Shown here piece by piece: positions 8,310 through 15,918 of a stretch of 40,537 nt of DNA (the stretch's first letter is position 1; each line of letters begins with the position of its first letter). The position numbers and the translations under genes are program-made. Source of the DNA: Sulfuriferula sp. Its GTDB lineage: Bacteria > Pseudomonadota > Gammaproteobacteria > Burkholderiales > Sulfuriferulaceae. Under the pieces are notes generated by a model. The model saw only the letters and a list, made by a program, of their open reading frames with translations, did not search any database and was not told the origin of the DNA. The stretch lies in the NCBI GenBank assembly GCA_013140765.1, contig JABFSE010000034.1, forward strand, positions 1 through 40,537, read 5' to 3'.

Positions 8310-8684
8310 ATGAAACATAGTTTGATTTTGTTGAGTTTGTTAATGGCAAGTGAAGTGGCGTTGGCAGATGGTCCGCCACCGCCACCACCGCCCGCGCCTG
8401 CGCCAGTGGCAGTAGATGATTCTGTCGGTGTGGGTGGTCCTGGTGTGATGTTGGGGCTGGTGTATAACTTTGGTGGCAATGTGGGCATACAGTTGAATTT
8501 GATGTCTAGTCGCCGTCAGGATAATGGCGTGGTTGCCGCTGGGGTGGCGTATTACCCTAAATCAGCCAATTGGGGCTTGAGTTTGGGCGGTGGCTACAAC
8601 ATGCGTAACAGCACCGCGCTGGTCGGCTGGGATTTCCTCAATCGCACACCGCAAGTGAGCTTTGGCTATTCGGACACTAAATAA
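8310..8684 (+). CDS. Small secreted or outer-membrane protein with a poly-Pro linker
   Basis: A 124-residue protein, not recognised. A signal peptide ends near VALA-DG, followed by a run of seven Pro and APAPVAVDD. The rest alternates small and aromatic residues (GLVYNFGGNVGIQLNLMSS, WGLSLGGGYNM, PQVSFGYSDTK) in a way typical of beta-barrel strands, though only about six strands fit. The ATG at 8310 has AAGGAG 5 bases upstream; an in-frame GTG directly precedes it. Second gene of the operon. Confidence 0.65.
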   Translation: MKHSLILLSLLMASEVALADGPPPPPPPAPAPVAVDDSVGVGGPGVMLGLVYNFGGNVGIQLNLMSSRRQDNGVVAAGVAYYPKSANWGLSLGGGYNMRNSTALVGWDFLNRTPQVSFGYSDTK

Positions 8685-8690
8685 GGAGAG

Positions 8691-9635
8691 ATGGTGAATT
8701 GGGCTAAACAGACTATTATCGCATCCTTGCTGACTGCGTCGCTCGCTGCTGTAGCGGCAGAGCCTGGTAAGGATGTGAGCTATGTCGGGCGTTACGACGG
8801 CGCAAAGATGGAGCTATATAAACAATCTGACTTTGATGAAGTGCGTTTATTAAATCGACCGTTGGATACACGTGGGGGCTTGAGCTCGGCTAATAGCCTG
8901 ACCTTGCAAGGCAAATCCACACGCATTCGTTACGTCGGACCCGCTGGGCGTTCAGCATTGGAAGTCGCAAAAAATTACGAGGCGGGTTTGCAGGCGCAAG
9001 GCTTTGAGGTGTTGTTTAGCTGTGCCTTAGCGCAATGTCTGGCAGATAAAGGTACGGGCTACTATCAGTTCGGCGGCACGATTGATAGCGCGACCAAAAA
9101 TGCAAGTTATCAAAAGGGCTTGCGTTATGAATTAGCGCGGTTACGTCAGCCTAGCGGTGACGTGTATGTGGCGATTACGGTTGGTGAATGGACGGAGCCC
9201 GCGGCACTGGTACAAGTGGTTGAGACCAAGGCGATGGATACCGATAAGCTGGTTTTCCTGGATGCTTCGGCGATGGCAAAAGCCATTGATAAAGACGGGC
9301 GTGTATCGCTATACGGTATTTTATTTGATACCGATAAAGCTGATATCAAAGCCGAATCCAAGCCTACTTTGGCTGAAATTGCAAAATTCATGCAAGCCTA
9401 TCCTAGTGTCAATCTGGTGGTCACAGGGCATACCGATAACCAAGGCAACTTTGATCACAACGTCGATTTATCGCGCCGTCGTGCCGCCGCTGTGGTTGCC
9501 GCTTTGACTGGGCAGTATGGGATTGCATCGGCACGCTTAATCCCTTTTGGCGCGGGCATGGCAGCCCCTGTGGCAAGCAATGCGGCAGAGGCGACACGGA
9601 GAAAAAATCGTCGGGTTGAATTAGTGAAACGTTAA
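8691..9635 (+). CDS. OmpA-family protein with DUF4892-like N-terminus
   Basis: A 314-residue exported protein. The signal peptide ends near AVAAEPG. Residues about 25-190 resemble DUF4892 (YDGAKMELYKQSDF, RIRYVGPAGRSALEVAKNYEAGL, FEVLFSCALAQC). The C-terminal OmpA/MotB domain (about 205-314) has VVTGHTDNQGNFDHN and LSRRRAAAV, with RKNRRVEL at the end, and is expected to bind peptidoglycan. AAGGAG ends only 2 bases before the ATG; a GTG at 8694 (spacing 5) may be the true start. Third gene of the operon. Confidence 0.85.
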   Translation: MVNWAKQTIIASLLTASLAAVAAEPGKDVSYVGRYDGAKMELYKQSDFDEVRLLNRPLDTRGGLSSANSLTLQGKSTRIRYVGPAGRSALEVAKNYEAGLQAQGFEVLFSCALAQCLADKGTGYYQFGGTIDSATKNASYQKGLRYELARLRQPSGDVYVAITVGEWTEPAALVQVVETKAMDTDKLVFLDASAMAKAIDKDGRVSLYGILFDTDKADIKAESKPTLAEIAKFMQAYPSVNLVVTGHTDNQGNFDHNVDLSRRRAAAVVAALTGQYGIASARLIPFGAGMAAPVASNAAEATRRKNRRVELVKR

Positions 9636-9646
9636 GGAGGTAGGTC

Positions 9647-10105
9647 ATGAGCAAATTAGTCGGGTTGATGTTAGTTGCGGTATTGGGGTTGTCTGGCTGC
9701 GCGGGTGGTTTGGGCAGTTCGGATTACAGCCGTGGTCAGGCACGCGCAGGTCAAAACGTAGAAGAAGGCGTAGTGACCAAAGTACGAGTGGTTAAAATTG
9801 AAGGCACTAAAACCCCTATCGGCGCAGGTGCAGGTGGCGCGGTGGGTGGTATTTTGGGTAGCAAAGCTGGGAATGGCACAGGTAGCATCGTCGGCGGCAT
9901 CCTCGGTGGTGTCGCTGGCGGCGTGGCAGGCGCAGGCGCAGAAGAAGTCGTGACGCATCAAAAAGGGCTGGAAATCACGGTGAAACTTGCCAGTGGCCGC
10001 AAAATCGCCGTGACCCAAGCGGCAGATGAAGAGTTCAAAGTGGGCGATAAAGTCGCTGTTTTAGTGGATGGTAGTGGAACTACCCGTGTTACGCACGACG
10101 ATTAG
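9647..10105 (+). CDS. SlyB/Pcp-like glycine-zipper outer-membrane lipoprotein
   Basis: A 152-residue lipoprotein with lipobox LSGC (Cys at residue 18). A Gly/Ala-rich glycine-zipper stretch at about 58-97 (GAGAGGAVGGILGSK, then GGILGGVAGGVAGAGAEE) is followed by a small beta domain (LEITVKLASGRKIAVTQ...VGDKVAVLV). This layout is that of SlyB/Pcp lipoproteins, which are outer-membrane associated and stress responsive in enterobacteria. A strong GGAGG site precedes the ATG. Fourth gene of the exported-protein operon. It is more divergent than housekeeping SlyB, so no symbol is given. Confidence 0.8.
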   Translation: MSKLVGLMLVAVLGLSGCAGGLGSSDYSRGQARAGQNVEEGVVTKVRVVKIEGTKTPIGAGAGGAVGGILGSKAGNGTGSIVGGILGGVAGGVAGAGAEEVVTHQKGLEITVKLASGRKIAVTQAADEEFKVGDKVAVLVDGSGTTRVTHDD

Positions 10106-10114
10106 GGGGAAAAT

Positions 10115-11164
10115 ATGCAAAAAACGTTAAGTGTCATCATCGCTGGATTGGTTTGTAATGTGGCGTATGCCGCGCCAGACGCGCAAAAAGACTGCAAATC
10201 ACCGTATCAATACTTTAGAAAAGCCACCGCAACCGATTATGCTTGCGTGACATCGGAGCGTCCAGCGCAGGTGATAGCAGAAAACACTAATCCAGTAGGC
10301 ACGACACGTATTTTTGGCAATTGTATTTCAGGTTATGTTGAGCGTGGCGTCGATAGCAACGATAAGATCTGTGTGACACAGGCCTCTCATACCCAAGTGT
10401 TAGCAGAAAACGCGGACCAGCCGAATCGTGTCGCCAGCACTGCGCCGTCAGGTGGCGGCACGCCTGCGGGCACGGGTACAGGTGGTCGCCTCCCACCGCT
10501 GGGTAGCGTGCCCGATGGCGTGAAACTTCCGCCAGGCGTTGTTAAACCTGTGGGGCTAGGTAATAACCATCGCATCCCCTCTGTTGGCAAGCTCGTCGAT
10601 AGCGCGAAACCAGATTTATCAGGGTTGATGAAAACGAAAACAGTAACGATTACTGCCGATCAGATTCCAGCCAAAGCGGTTAAATGCGCACAGGTGGATG
10701 GCGCGGATAATCGCGGACCTAGCGTGTTGGTGACGGGGACGGCCATGTTGTGTTTTGCGTATAAGCTCGGAGATAGCGAAATTATCAAACATGACTACAC
10801 CGATACGGTTGATTTGAGCTTTATCAATCCGCATTTCAAGATTTTGCCTATGGGGATTAAGTACATGGTTGCCCGACAAGGCGAGCACAAGGCAAACGGG
10901 GAGTTTCGCTTAATTGATGCGCCTTTTGATAAATCGCTGTATGAAAATAAGAGCAAAGATCAATGGGGTGCAAATGGCGGGGTTTATATTTATGGTAATG
11001 CCAACATGGTGGTGAGCACGAATGCGCTGACGTTGACGCATCCTATGTGGCAGAACCATACTTCGCCTAGCTGGGGTAGTAAGCACAGCAATGAGTTCGT
11101 CACAGGCAGCAGCATCACCATCACAGTAGAAGGTCCTGCTAACGAAGACCCGATTAAGCGTTGA
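10115..11164 (+). CDS. Secreted protein with two Cys-repeat units and a novel C-terminal domain
   Basis: A 349-residue protein with a signal peptide ending near YAA-PD. Two units of the island's short repeat occur at about residues 27-59 (CKSPYQYFRKA...DYACVTSE...ENTN) and 70-101 (CISGYVERG...DKICVTQ...ENAD), each with two Cys and an E-N near the end. A Gly/Pro-rich linker (about 105-160) leads to a C-terminal region of about 180 residues that is not recognised (FAYKLGDSEII, HDYTDTVDLSF, GGVYIYGNANMVV). Last gene of the operon; a strong terminator follows. It shares the repeat with the proteins at 11228 and 11930. Confidence 0.75.
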   Translation: MQKTLSVIIAGLVCNVAYAAPDAQKDCKSPYQYFRKATATDYACVTSERPAQVIAENTNPVGTTRIFGNCISGYVERGVDSNDKICVTQASHTQVLAENADQPNRVASTAPSGGGTPAGTGTGGRLPPLGSVPDGVKLPPGVVKPVGLGNNHRIPSVGKLVDSAKPDLSGLMKTKTVTITADQIPAKAVKCAQVDGADNRGPSVLVTGTAMLCFAYKLGDSEIIKHDYTDTVDLSFINPHFKILPMGIKYMVARQGEHKANGEFRLIDAPFDKSLYENKSKDQWGANGGVYIYGNANMVVSTNALTLTHPMWQNHTSPSWGSKHSNEFVTGSSITITVEGPANEDPIKR

Positions 11165-11180
11165 GTTGGTTGGGTCGATA

Positions 11181-11214
11181 AAAAGCCCGCTATTGAAAGA
11201 TAGCGGGCTTTTTT
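11181..11214. terminator. Bidirectional Rho-independent terminator
   Basis: AAAAAGCCCGCTA and TAGCGGGCTTTTTT form a perfect stem around a short loop (TTGAAAGA region), with A and T tracts on either side. It lies between the convergent plus-strand operon ending at 11164 and the minus-strand gene ending at 11228 and can serve both. Confidence 0.92.
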
Positions 11215-11227
11215 GCGTTGGATGTGT

Positions 11228-11887
11228 TTATGGACGCACTTTGTGGCTGGCGGCTTCGGCGTTTTCTTGCTTGGTGCGTTCGCGTATGTCGCCTGTGACG
11301 CAGACGTGGTCGCTAGGGATGGCTTCGCGCCAGACATAGCCCATGACACAGCTGTCGTTGTCGGATTTTGCGTGTGGGCTGGCCATGCGTGCTTGGCGTT
11401 GGGCGTTATCGGCTTTGGCTTGTTCGCGGCTGACGGGGGTGACGCAGACGTGGTCGTTAGGGTAGGCTTCGCGCCATACATAGCCTTGTTTGCAGGTGTC
11501 AGGACCGTATGGCAATGGTGCGCCGCCGATAGGGCGCGGTGATGGGTCTAGCGGGGTGCGTAATGCTGGCTTGCTGCCTACGCATTTTAATGAGGATATT
11601 TTGTCATTGCCTACTTGCGGGGCTATGCGCTCGATGTTGTCGGCAAAGAGAAGCTCTTCACCCTGGTAACCAGTTCTGTCCCACGCGTGCAATACTGAGC
11701 CGCCTGTGAGTACGACAGAGGATATTTTATTGTCAAAGCCCAGCGATAAAGTTGGCATTTCAGTGCCGTTGGCTAAATCCATGGATTTGCCTGTGTAGTC
11801 GGTATCGGTGTAAACGATGCAGTTAGCTTGTGCGCCAGTGAATGCGCTCAATGCGATAAGGGCTAAGGTGAGTTGCTTGATTTTCAT
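11228..11887 (-). CDS. Secreted beta-gamma-crystallin protein with two Cys-repeat units
   Basis: A 219-residue protein. Signal peptide 1-21 (ends GAQA-NC). Residues 23-102 form a double Greek-key beta-gamma-crystallin domain: YTDTDYTGKSMDL, DNKISS, HAWDRTGYQGEELLF and NDKISS. Both (N/D)(N/D)xxSS calcium-clamp motifs are intact, and Cys 23 and 102 bracket the domain. A Pro-rich linker is followed by two copies of the short repeat at about 132-161 (CKQGYVWREAYPNDHVCVTP) and 180-210. AAAGGA lies before the ATG. Tandem paralogue of the gene at 11930, sharing an identical 26-base start region. Confidence 0.82.
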   Translation of the reverse strand: MKIKQLTLALIALSAFTGAQANCIVYTDTDYTGKSMDLANGTEMPTLSLGFDNKISSVVLTGGSVLHAWDRTGYQGEELLFADNIERIAPQVGNDKISSLKCVGSKPALRTPLDPSPRPIGGAPLPYGPDTCKQGYVWREAYPNDHVCVTPVSREQAKADNAQRQARMASPHAKSDNDSCVMGYVWREAIPSDHVCVTGDIRERTKQENAEAASHKVRP

Positions 11888-11929
11888 GGTAGTTTCCTTT
11901 GGTGGTGGGTAAAAGTGGCTAGTTAAACA

Positions 11930-12721
11930 TTATTGCCAGCGTTCTGCGGCGTGGTTGTTGTCGTCTATCGCTTGCAGGTGGGCGGATTGCGACGCGCAGG
12001 TTTTGTCTATTTCTGCCGCCAATCGCCATACAAATATCGGGCTGGTGCAAGTGCCATCTGCTTTAGTCAACATGCGAGCAGCCTGATTTTCTTGCTGGGT
12101 TTGTGCTTGTATTGCAGGGGTGACGCAGACTTGGTCGCCGCCGTAGGCATTGCGTTTGACGTAGCCTGATTTGCATATCTGCTCCAGTGCTGTTCTATGT
12201 GGTGGGAGTAGTCTATCTATGGGTTTATCCCGTGCCTCATAGTCGTGATTCTCATTGGCGGTGTTGTTAGCGGGGGTGGTGCTCACAGGTGGGCGTGCGG
12301 CAATTTGTATGGGCTTGTCAAACTTCACGCGGGATGGTTTTTGGTACATGTCGGCTTCAGCGCGTGCGGGCGGGATGATTAATTCAACACTAGGGGCGCT
12401 GGCAACGGACATACATTTTAATGACGAAATGTCGTTTGCTTTATCAAGTTGCGGTGTGACTACGCCCGTATTTTGGCGGAAGGTGTAAGCCTTGCCTTGA
12501 TAGTTTGCGTGTTCCCATGCGTATAAGACGGAATCGCTACTGACTTTAATAGATGAGATTTTGTCGTTCCAGTCTTGAAACAGCTGTGGTAGTTCTGTGC
12601 CGTTGTGAATGATGGTGCGATAGCCGTTGTAATAGGCCTGGCTGTAAATCGTGCAATCTGCTTGTGCGCTGGTGATTGCGCCTGCGGTGCATAGGGTGAG
12701 AACGAATTGCTTGATTTTCAT
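11930..12721 (-). CDS. Secreted beta-gamma-crystallin protein with Cys-repeat units, paralogue
   Basis: A 263-residue protein built like its neighbour at 11228. Signal peptide to about residue 21, crystallin domain 23-103 (YSQAYYNGYRT, WNDKISSIKV, YAWEHANYQGKAYTF, ANDISSLKC), a longer linker (about 105-180) and two repeat units at 183-213 (CKSGYVKRNAYGGDQVCVTP) and 225-256, the second degenerate (CTSPIFVWRLA...DKTCASQ). The first calcium clamp is intact; the second has Ala for the first acidic/Asn position. The gap to the paralogue is 42 bp and to the DUF3617-like gene upstream 15 bp, so the three form one operon. Confidence 0.82.
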   Translation of the reverse strand: MKIKQFVLTLCTAGAITSAQADCTIYSQAYYNGYRTIIHNGTELPQLFQDWNDKISSIKVSSDSVLYAWEHANYQGKAYTFRQNTGVVTPQLDKANDISSLKCMSVASAPSVELIIPPARAEADMYQKPSRVKFDKPIQIAARPPVSTTPANNTANENHDYEARDKPIDRLLPPHRTALEQICKSGYVKRNAYGGDQVCVTPAIQAQTQQENQAARMLTKADGTCTSPIFVWRLAAEIDKTCASQSAHLQAIDDNNHAAERWQ

Positions 12722-12736
12722 GGTAGTTTCCTCGTG

Positions 12737-13243
12737 TTAATTAAACTGTTTACGGGTGCGGTCATAAATTTTGCCTGCGTCTGAGCGTGCGCAGGGTTGT
12801 AGCCATTGATGCAGGCTGGTTTCTTGGTTTTGGGCAGTGATTTTGCCCGCGTGATTTTTGGTGGTGAAGGTGTTAATCACTTTGTATGCGGTGACGGGGC
12901 CCGCGCCTGCGCGGATGGGCACGTAAACGGCATGGGTATGGGTGATGCTGGTGCGTGAGTTGCCCATGTCGTCTTCGCAATCTTGATCGGTGGTGATTTG
13001 GTCGCCGGGCATGGCGATATGTGTTTTGCCACAGCCTTCACCTTGCTCGCCTTGTTGTATGTCGCGCCAGAGGTCGGTAAAGGTTTCGCAAATAGCGATG
13101 TCACCTTTAGTGTCAACGCGCCCATTTTTATCAATTGCGCTATGTACCCAGATGCCCGCTTTGATGGGCATGGTGGGGGCGGTGTCACGTGCCAGCGCGG
13201 GGTAGGCGGTGGTGATGGCGATGAGTAAAAGTATGCGTTTCAT
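12737..13243 (-). CDS. DUF3617-like periplasmic protein
   Basis: A 168-residue protein with a signal peptide (MKRILLLIAITTAYPALA) and the DUF3617-type opening PIKAGIWVHSAIDKNGRVD. Cys in AICETFTD, EGCGKTHIAMPGDQITTDQDC and a final PCAR follow. It heads the operon 13243-11228 with both crystallin proteins. Similarity to the family is moderate and rests on the Cys spacing and the GxW opening. Function unknown. A -10-like TACAAT and a G/C dyad lie upstream. Confidence 0.7.
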   Translation of the reverse strand: MKRILLLIAITTAYPALARDTAPTMPIKAGIWVHSAIDKNGRVDTKGDIAICETFTDLWRDIQQGEQGEGCGKTHIAMPGDQITTDQDCEDDMGNSRTSITHTHAVYVPIRAGAGPVTAYKVINTFTTKNHAGKITAQNQETSLHQWLQPCARSDAGKIYDRTRKQFN

Positions 13244-13269
13244 GGTGCGGCTCCGTGTAATGATGCGTT

Positions 13270-13275
13270 ATTGTA
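13270..13275 (-). promoter_or_regulatory. Candidate -10 of the crystallin operon
   Basis: TACAAT reads on the minus strand from 13275 to 13270, giving a predicted transcription start at about 13263, 20 bases before the ATG at 13243. The centre of the G/C dyad at 13299-13314 lies 31 bp upstream of this hexamer, placing it near -43, a usual activator position overlapping a weak -35. Confidence 0.5.
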
Positions 13276-13298
13276 TGCGCTGGATAATTTGGTAATAG

Positions 13299-13314
13299 CC
13301 CCCTAGTTGGGGGG
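13299..13314. promoter_or_regulatory. G/C dyad 2 upstream of the crystallin operon
   Basis: CCCCC-TAGTT-GGGGGG on the plus strand, i.e. AACTA between the arms in the direction of the operon. It overlaps the last bases of the DUF3617-like gene ending at 13303. Same element as at 7646 and 15919. Confidence 0.6.
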
Positions 13315-13770
13315 ATTCGCTGGGCACGCGCCTTGCCATTTATCTTGGCTTATCCATTTTTTAACGCTGGTGCGTTTGGCTGTGCGTCGGGTGAATTTGC
13401 CCTCGCTACGGTAGGCGATGATGCGGTGTTGGCTGTCGTAAGCGGTGGGCGTATAGCGTTTGATGGTGCGCTCGTCTGCGTCTAGGTCAGTGCAGGTGAT
13501 GCTGGCGATGATGGTGTTGCCGTGCCGTTTAACGTGCGGCGAGTAGCAATCGTCGTAATTGTTGAATTCTTCATTCACCTGTTGCCATAAGTCGTGGTCG
13601 GTTGGTGCACTACGGCATTGGCTGTCACGGCTGTCGATAATTTCTCTGTTGTGAAGGTCATACACTTGATGTGACCACCAGCCTGTTTGCATCTGCATGT
13701 TGGGTTCGCTGGCGTGGGCTGTGCTGAAAAGGCTGACCAGCGTCATGATGGCTAGGCTGTATTTATTCAC
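13303..13770 (-). CDS. DUF3617-like periplasmic protein
   Basis: A 155-residue protein from a GTG at 13770 with GGGGAG 7 bases upstream; the stop of the previous gene overlaps by 8 bp. A signal peptide (VNKYSLAIMTLVSLFSTAHA) is followed by QMQTGWWSHQVYDLHNREI, which resembles the opening of the DUF3617-like proteins nearby, and by Cys at SQCRSAPTD, DDCYSPHVK, ITCTD and GACPAN. Third gene of the 15855-13303 operon. The coding end lies inside dyad 2. Confidence 0.6.
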   Translation of the reverse strand: MNKYSLAIMTLVSLFSTAHASEPNMQMQTGWWSHQVYDLHNREIIDSRDSQCRSAPTDHDLWQQVNEEFNNYDDCYSPHVKRHGNTIIASITCTDLDADERTIKRYTPTAYDSQHRIIAYRSEGKFTRRTAKRTSVKKWISQDKWQGACPANPPN

Positions 13771-14296
13771 CAATAATCTCCCCGCGCTGACCGACGCAAT
13801 TACCAATGCGTTCATAACGATAACGTTGCACTTCGGTTTGTTTGCGCCCTGCGATGCTGGTGATGACGGTAAGCTGATATTGCGTTAGTGCTGACGGCTG
13901 GGGGGCGGCAATGGCACTGTCTATGGTGCTGGTGTGGGTGACGGTTTTACTACCTTGGTGGCAAATCTCAGTGTAACCGACGCGCAGATAGCGTAGCTTG
14001 GACGTGGCTTTGAGCAGGGTCTGGGTGAATTTGACAGGCTCACAGCCTTCTTCACCTGAGGTGGCGCGTTCGTGCATAAAGGCTTGCCATTCGGTTTCTT
14101 TAACGCATACTTCTTCGGCGGTACTGTGAGGGTCATCCAGCGCGGTGATTTTCCATGCGCCTGCTTTCATTGGTACGGCGATGGTTAATGGACTGGCTAT
14201 ATTGGGCAATTTTTTTGGGTAACACCCACCTGGCAAAACCGCCTGTGCGCTGGTGTTCGTTAGTATGAGTGTGGCGATAATGAGTGCACGTTTCAT
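13763..14296 (-). CDS. DUF3617-like periplasmic protein
   Basis: A 177-residue protein from the ATG at 14296, which overlaps the previous stop as ATGA. A signal peptide (MKRALIIATLILTNTSAQA) precedes VPMKAGAWKITALDD, then EEVCVKETEWQAF, EEGCEPVKFTQ, TEICHQGSKT and a final GNCVGQ, the same Cys order as its neighbours. An in-frame GTG at 14305 is too close to the AAGG site. Second gene of the operon, coupled on both sides. Function unknown. Confidence 0.65.
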   Translation of the reverse strand: MKRALIIATLILTNTSAQAVLPGGCYPKKLPNIASPLTIAVPMKAGAWKITALDDPHSTAEEVCVKETEWQAFMHERATSGEEGCEPVKFTQTLLKATSKLRYLRVGYTEICHQGSKTVTHTSTIDSAIAAPQPSALTQYQLTVITSIAGRKQTEVQRYRYERIGNCVGQRGEIIGE

Positions 14297-15855
14297 AGTT
14301 GGCACGCCTTAGTGTTGGGGATGGTGATAACTTGTTCTTTGCTGAAAATTTCTTTAGAAAATAGCTCTTTAGGACCGACAAATGGCAACGGGCTGAAGTT
14401 GGTCGCCGCGCCAACATGGGCGGTGGATGACAGTGTGTAACGCGCACATTGCACAATAGAGCCGATAGCCGCCGTGTTGGTGATAGAGGCGACGCTGACA
14501 TGGTCGATGTAGCTCATGATATTGGCGTTGGTAAAGCCGATGCCAAAGCCGACTTTGGGCACCTGTACGCTCACTACCCAGCCTGATACCCCTGGGCTCA
14601 TGGCGGATTTGTCTTCTAGCTCAGGGTCGCCACTGCCGTCGCCGCTGTTGCTGATTTGCCCGTTGCTAAAGCTGGTTTCGCCATTGCCGCTGAAATTGAC
14701 TGTGCCTGAGGTGTGGAGCGCGGCATGTTTGCCGTTTAGCCCGATTTGGACGAGGAAATTAAAGCCGATTTGGGCGACAAAGGGCACGCCGTTGATAATA
14801 ATGGGGATGTTAAAAGTCACTGGTACGTCCATGACTTTGAAATTATGATGGAATGTGCCGTGTTCGTTGCCGAGGCGGGCAATGGCATTGAGACTGACCA
14901 TGCCGCTTAAGTCTTTGAAGTCGGTATTGAGTAGCTGTATTTTGGAATCAACGATGTTGATTTTGCTGCCGATTTTCATTGCGTCATTGCCCGAAATACC
15001 CGCCAAATGGCCGTTTGCTTTCAGGCGTATGTCTATGTCATCGTAACCTTTGCTGAACAGACCTTTGCTCAGGCTGGCGACGGAGTTGACAACTTCTAGC
15101 TCGCCGCTGTCTGCGGTTGCTTTGCCTGTGTCGCCTGCGCCATCGTTAGCCGATTTGCGTACTTCTAAATCAAAGTTGAGCTTGTCGCCATTGATAGCGT
15201 AAGCGACTTCATAGTCAAAATCGCCTGCTTTGCCTGTGTAGGTGTTCGATGGGGTAGGGTCAACTGGTGGCATGTCTGCTTCGTCGTCGCTGTTTGCGGG
15301 TAATTCAGGTGGCGCGTCGGCGTAAGCGGCGTTGATAAACAGGCTACTGGTTGGGTTGGTCACAGGTTTAGGCACGGCATGTGTGCCGATGTAGGCGTGT
15401 TTGAAATTGAGCGGGGTGTTGAATTGAATATCCGCGTCGGTCATGGCTTCGTTTAACGGCACGGCTTGGGTGTGAACCAGCGTGTAGTCGCCTTGTCTTT
15501 GCACGCTGACCACGCGGCGGATGGCGATACCCCAAATAAATAAAATTTTATGGGTACTGAGTTGTGCCAGTACGGGCGCGTTGTTGGCGAATAAGAAATC
15601 AGAGCCGCTACGGTTAATCGCAACTAGTGATTTGATAGCCGCATCACGGCTAACCGCTACTACATCGGGATGCCATTTCACCGCAAATTTAGTCGCGGGC
15701 GTTTCTTCTGCGTCGCGTAGGTAGCTTTGAATTTGGGCTGCTTTTATGCCGTTACTGGTAGATAGCAGGGTGGGTTGGGTGGATGAATGACTGCAAGCAG
15801 TAAGCCATAGCGCGGTCGTGATGGCAAGAGCGGATAAGCGTAAAGGTGTGCGCAT
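14293..15855 (-). CDS. Large lipoprotein of unknown function
   Basis: A 520-residue lipoprotein, not recognised. Lipobox LTAC with the lipidated Cys at residue 21. Residues about 40-150 form one mixed region, about 185-215 is an acidic Pro-rich linker (PPELPANSDDEADMPP), and from about 215 on the sequence is rich in short beta-type segments with many Asp/Asn/Gly (DFDYEVAYAINGDKLNFDLEVRKS, LKANGHLAGISGNDAMKIG), followed by two hydrophobic stretches (VTFNIPIIINGVPFVAQIGF). It suggests a beta-helix or sandwich fold, but that is inference. First gene of the operon down to 13303. Confidence 0.72.
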   Translation of the reverse strand: MRTPLRLSALAITTALWLTACSHSSTQPTLLSTSNGIKAAQIQSYLRDAEETPATKFAVKWHPDVVAVSRDAAIKSLVAINRSGSDFLFANNAPVLAQLSTHKILFIWGIAIRRVVSVQRQGDYTLVHTQAVPLNEAMTDADIQFNTPLNFKHAYIGTHAVPKPVTNPTSSLFINAAYADAPPELPANSDDEADMPPVDPTPSNTYTGKAGDFDYEVAYAINGDKLNFDLEVRKSANDGAGDTGKATADSGELEVVNSVASLSKGLFSKGYDDIDIRLKANGHLAGISGNDAMKIGSKINIVDSKIQLLNTDFKDLSGMVSLNAIARLGNEHGTFHHNFKVMDVPVTFNIPIIINGVPFVAQIGFNFLVQIGLNGKHAALHTSGTVNFSGNGETSFSNGQISNSGDGSGDPELEDKSAMSPGVSGWVVSVQVPKVGFGIGFTNANIMSYIDHVSVASITNTAAIGSIVQCARYTLSSTAHVGAATNFSPLPFVGPKELFSKEIFSKEQVITIPNTKACQL

Positions 15856-15889
15856 GAGTTTGGCTTTCGTTAAGCGTGGCTATGCTGGC

Positions 15890-15895
15890 ATTATA
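15890..15895 (-). promoter_or_regulatory. Candidate -10 of the lipoprotein operon
   Basis: A perfect TATAAT reads on the minus strand from 15895 to 15890; transcription would start at about 15883, 28 bases before the ATG (15855). The dyad centre at 15926 is 31 bp upstream of it, the same spacing as at 13270, and no good -35 hexamer is present. Confidence 0.55.
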
Positions 15896-15918
15896 GTGAG
15901 CAGCGGGCGAGCTAACCC

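Noticed and set aside
7776-8318. 180-codon open frame opposite the DUF2799 lipoprotein gene
   Set aside because: Antisense shadow; the plus-strand product has a signal peptide, lipobox and a family pattern.
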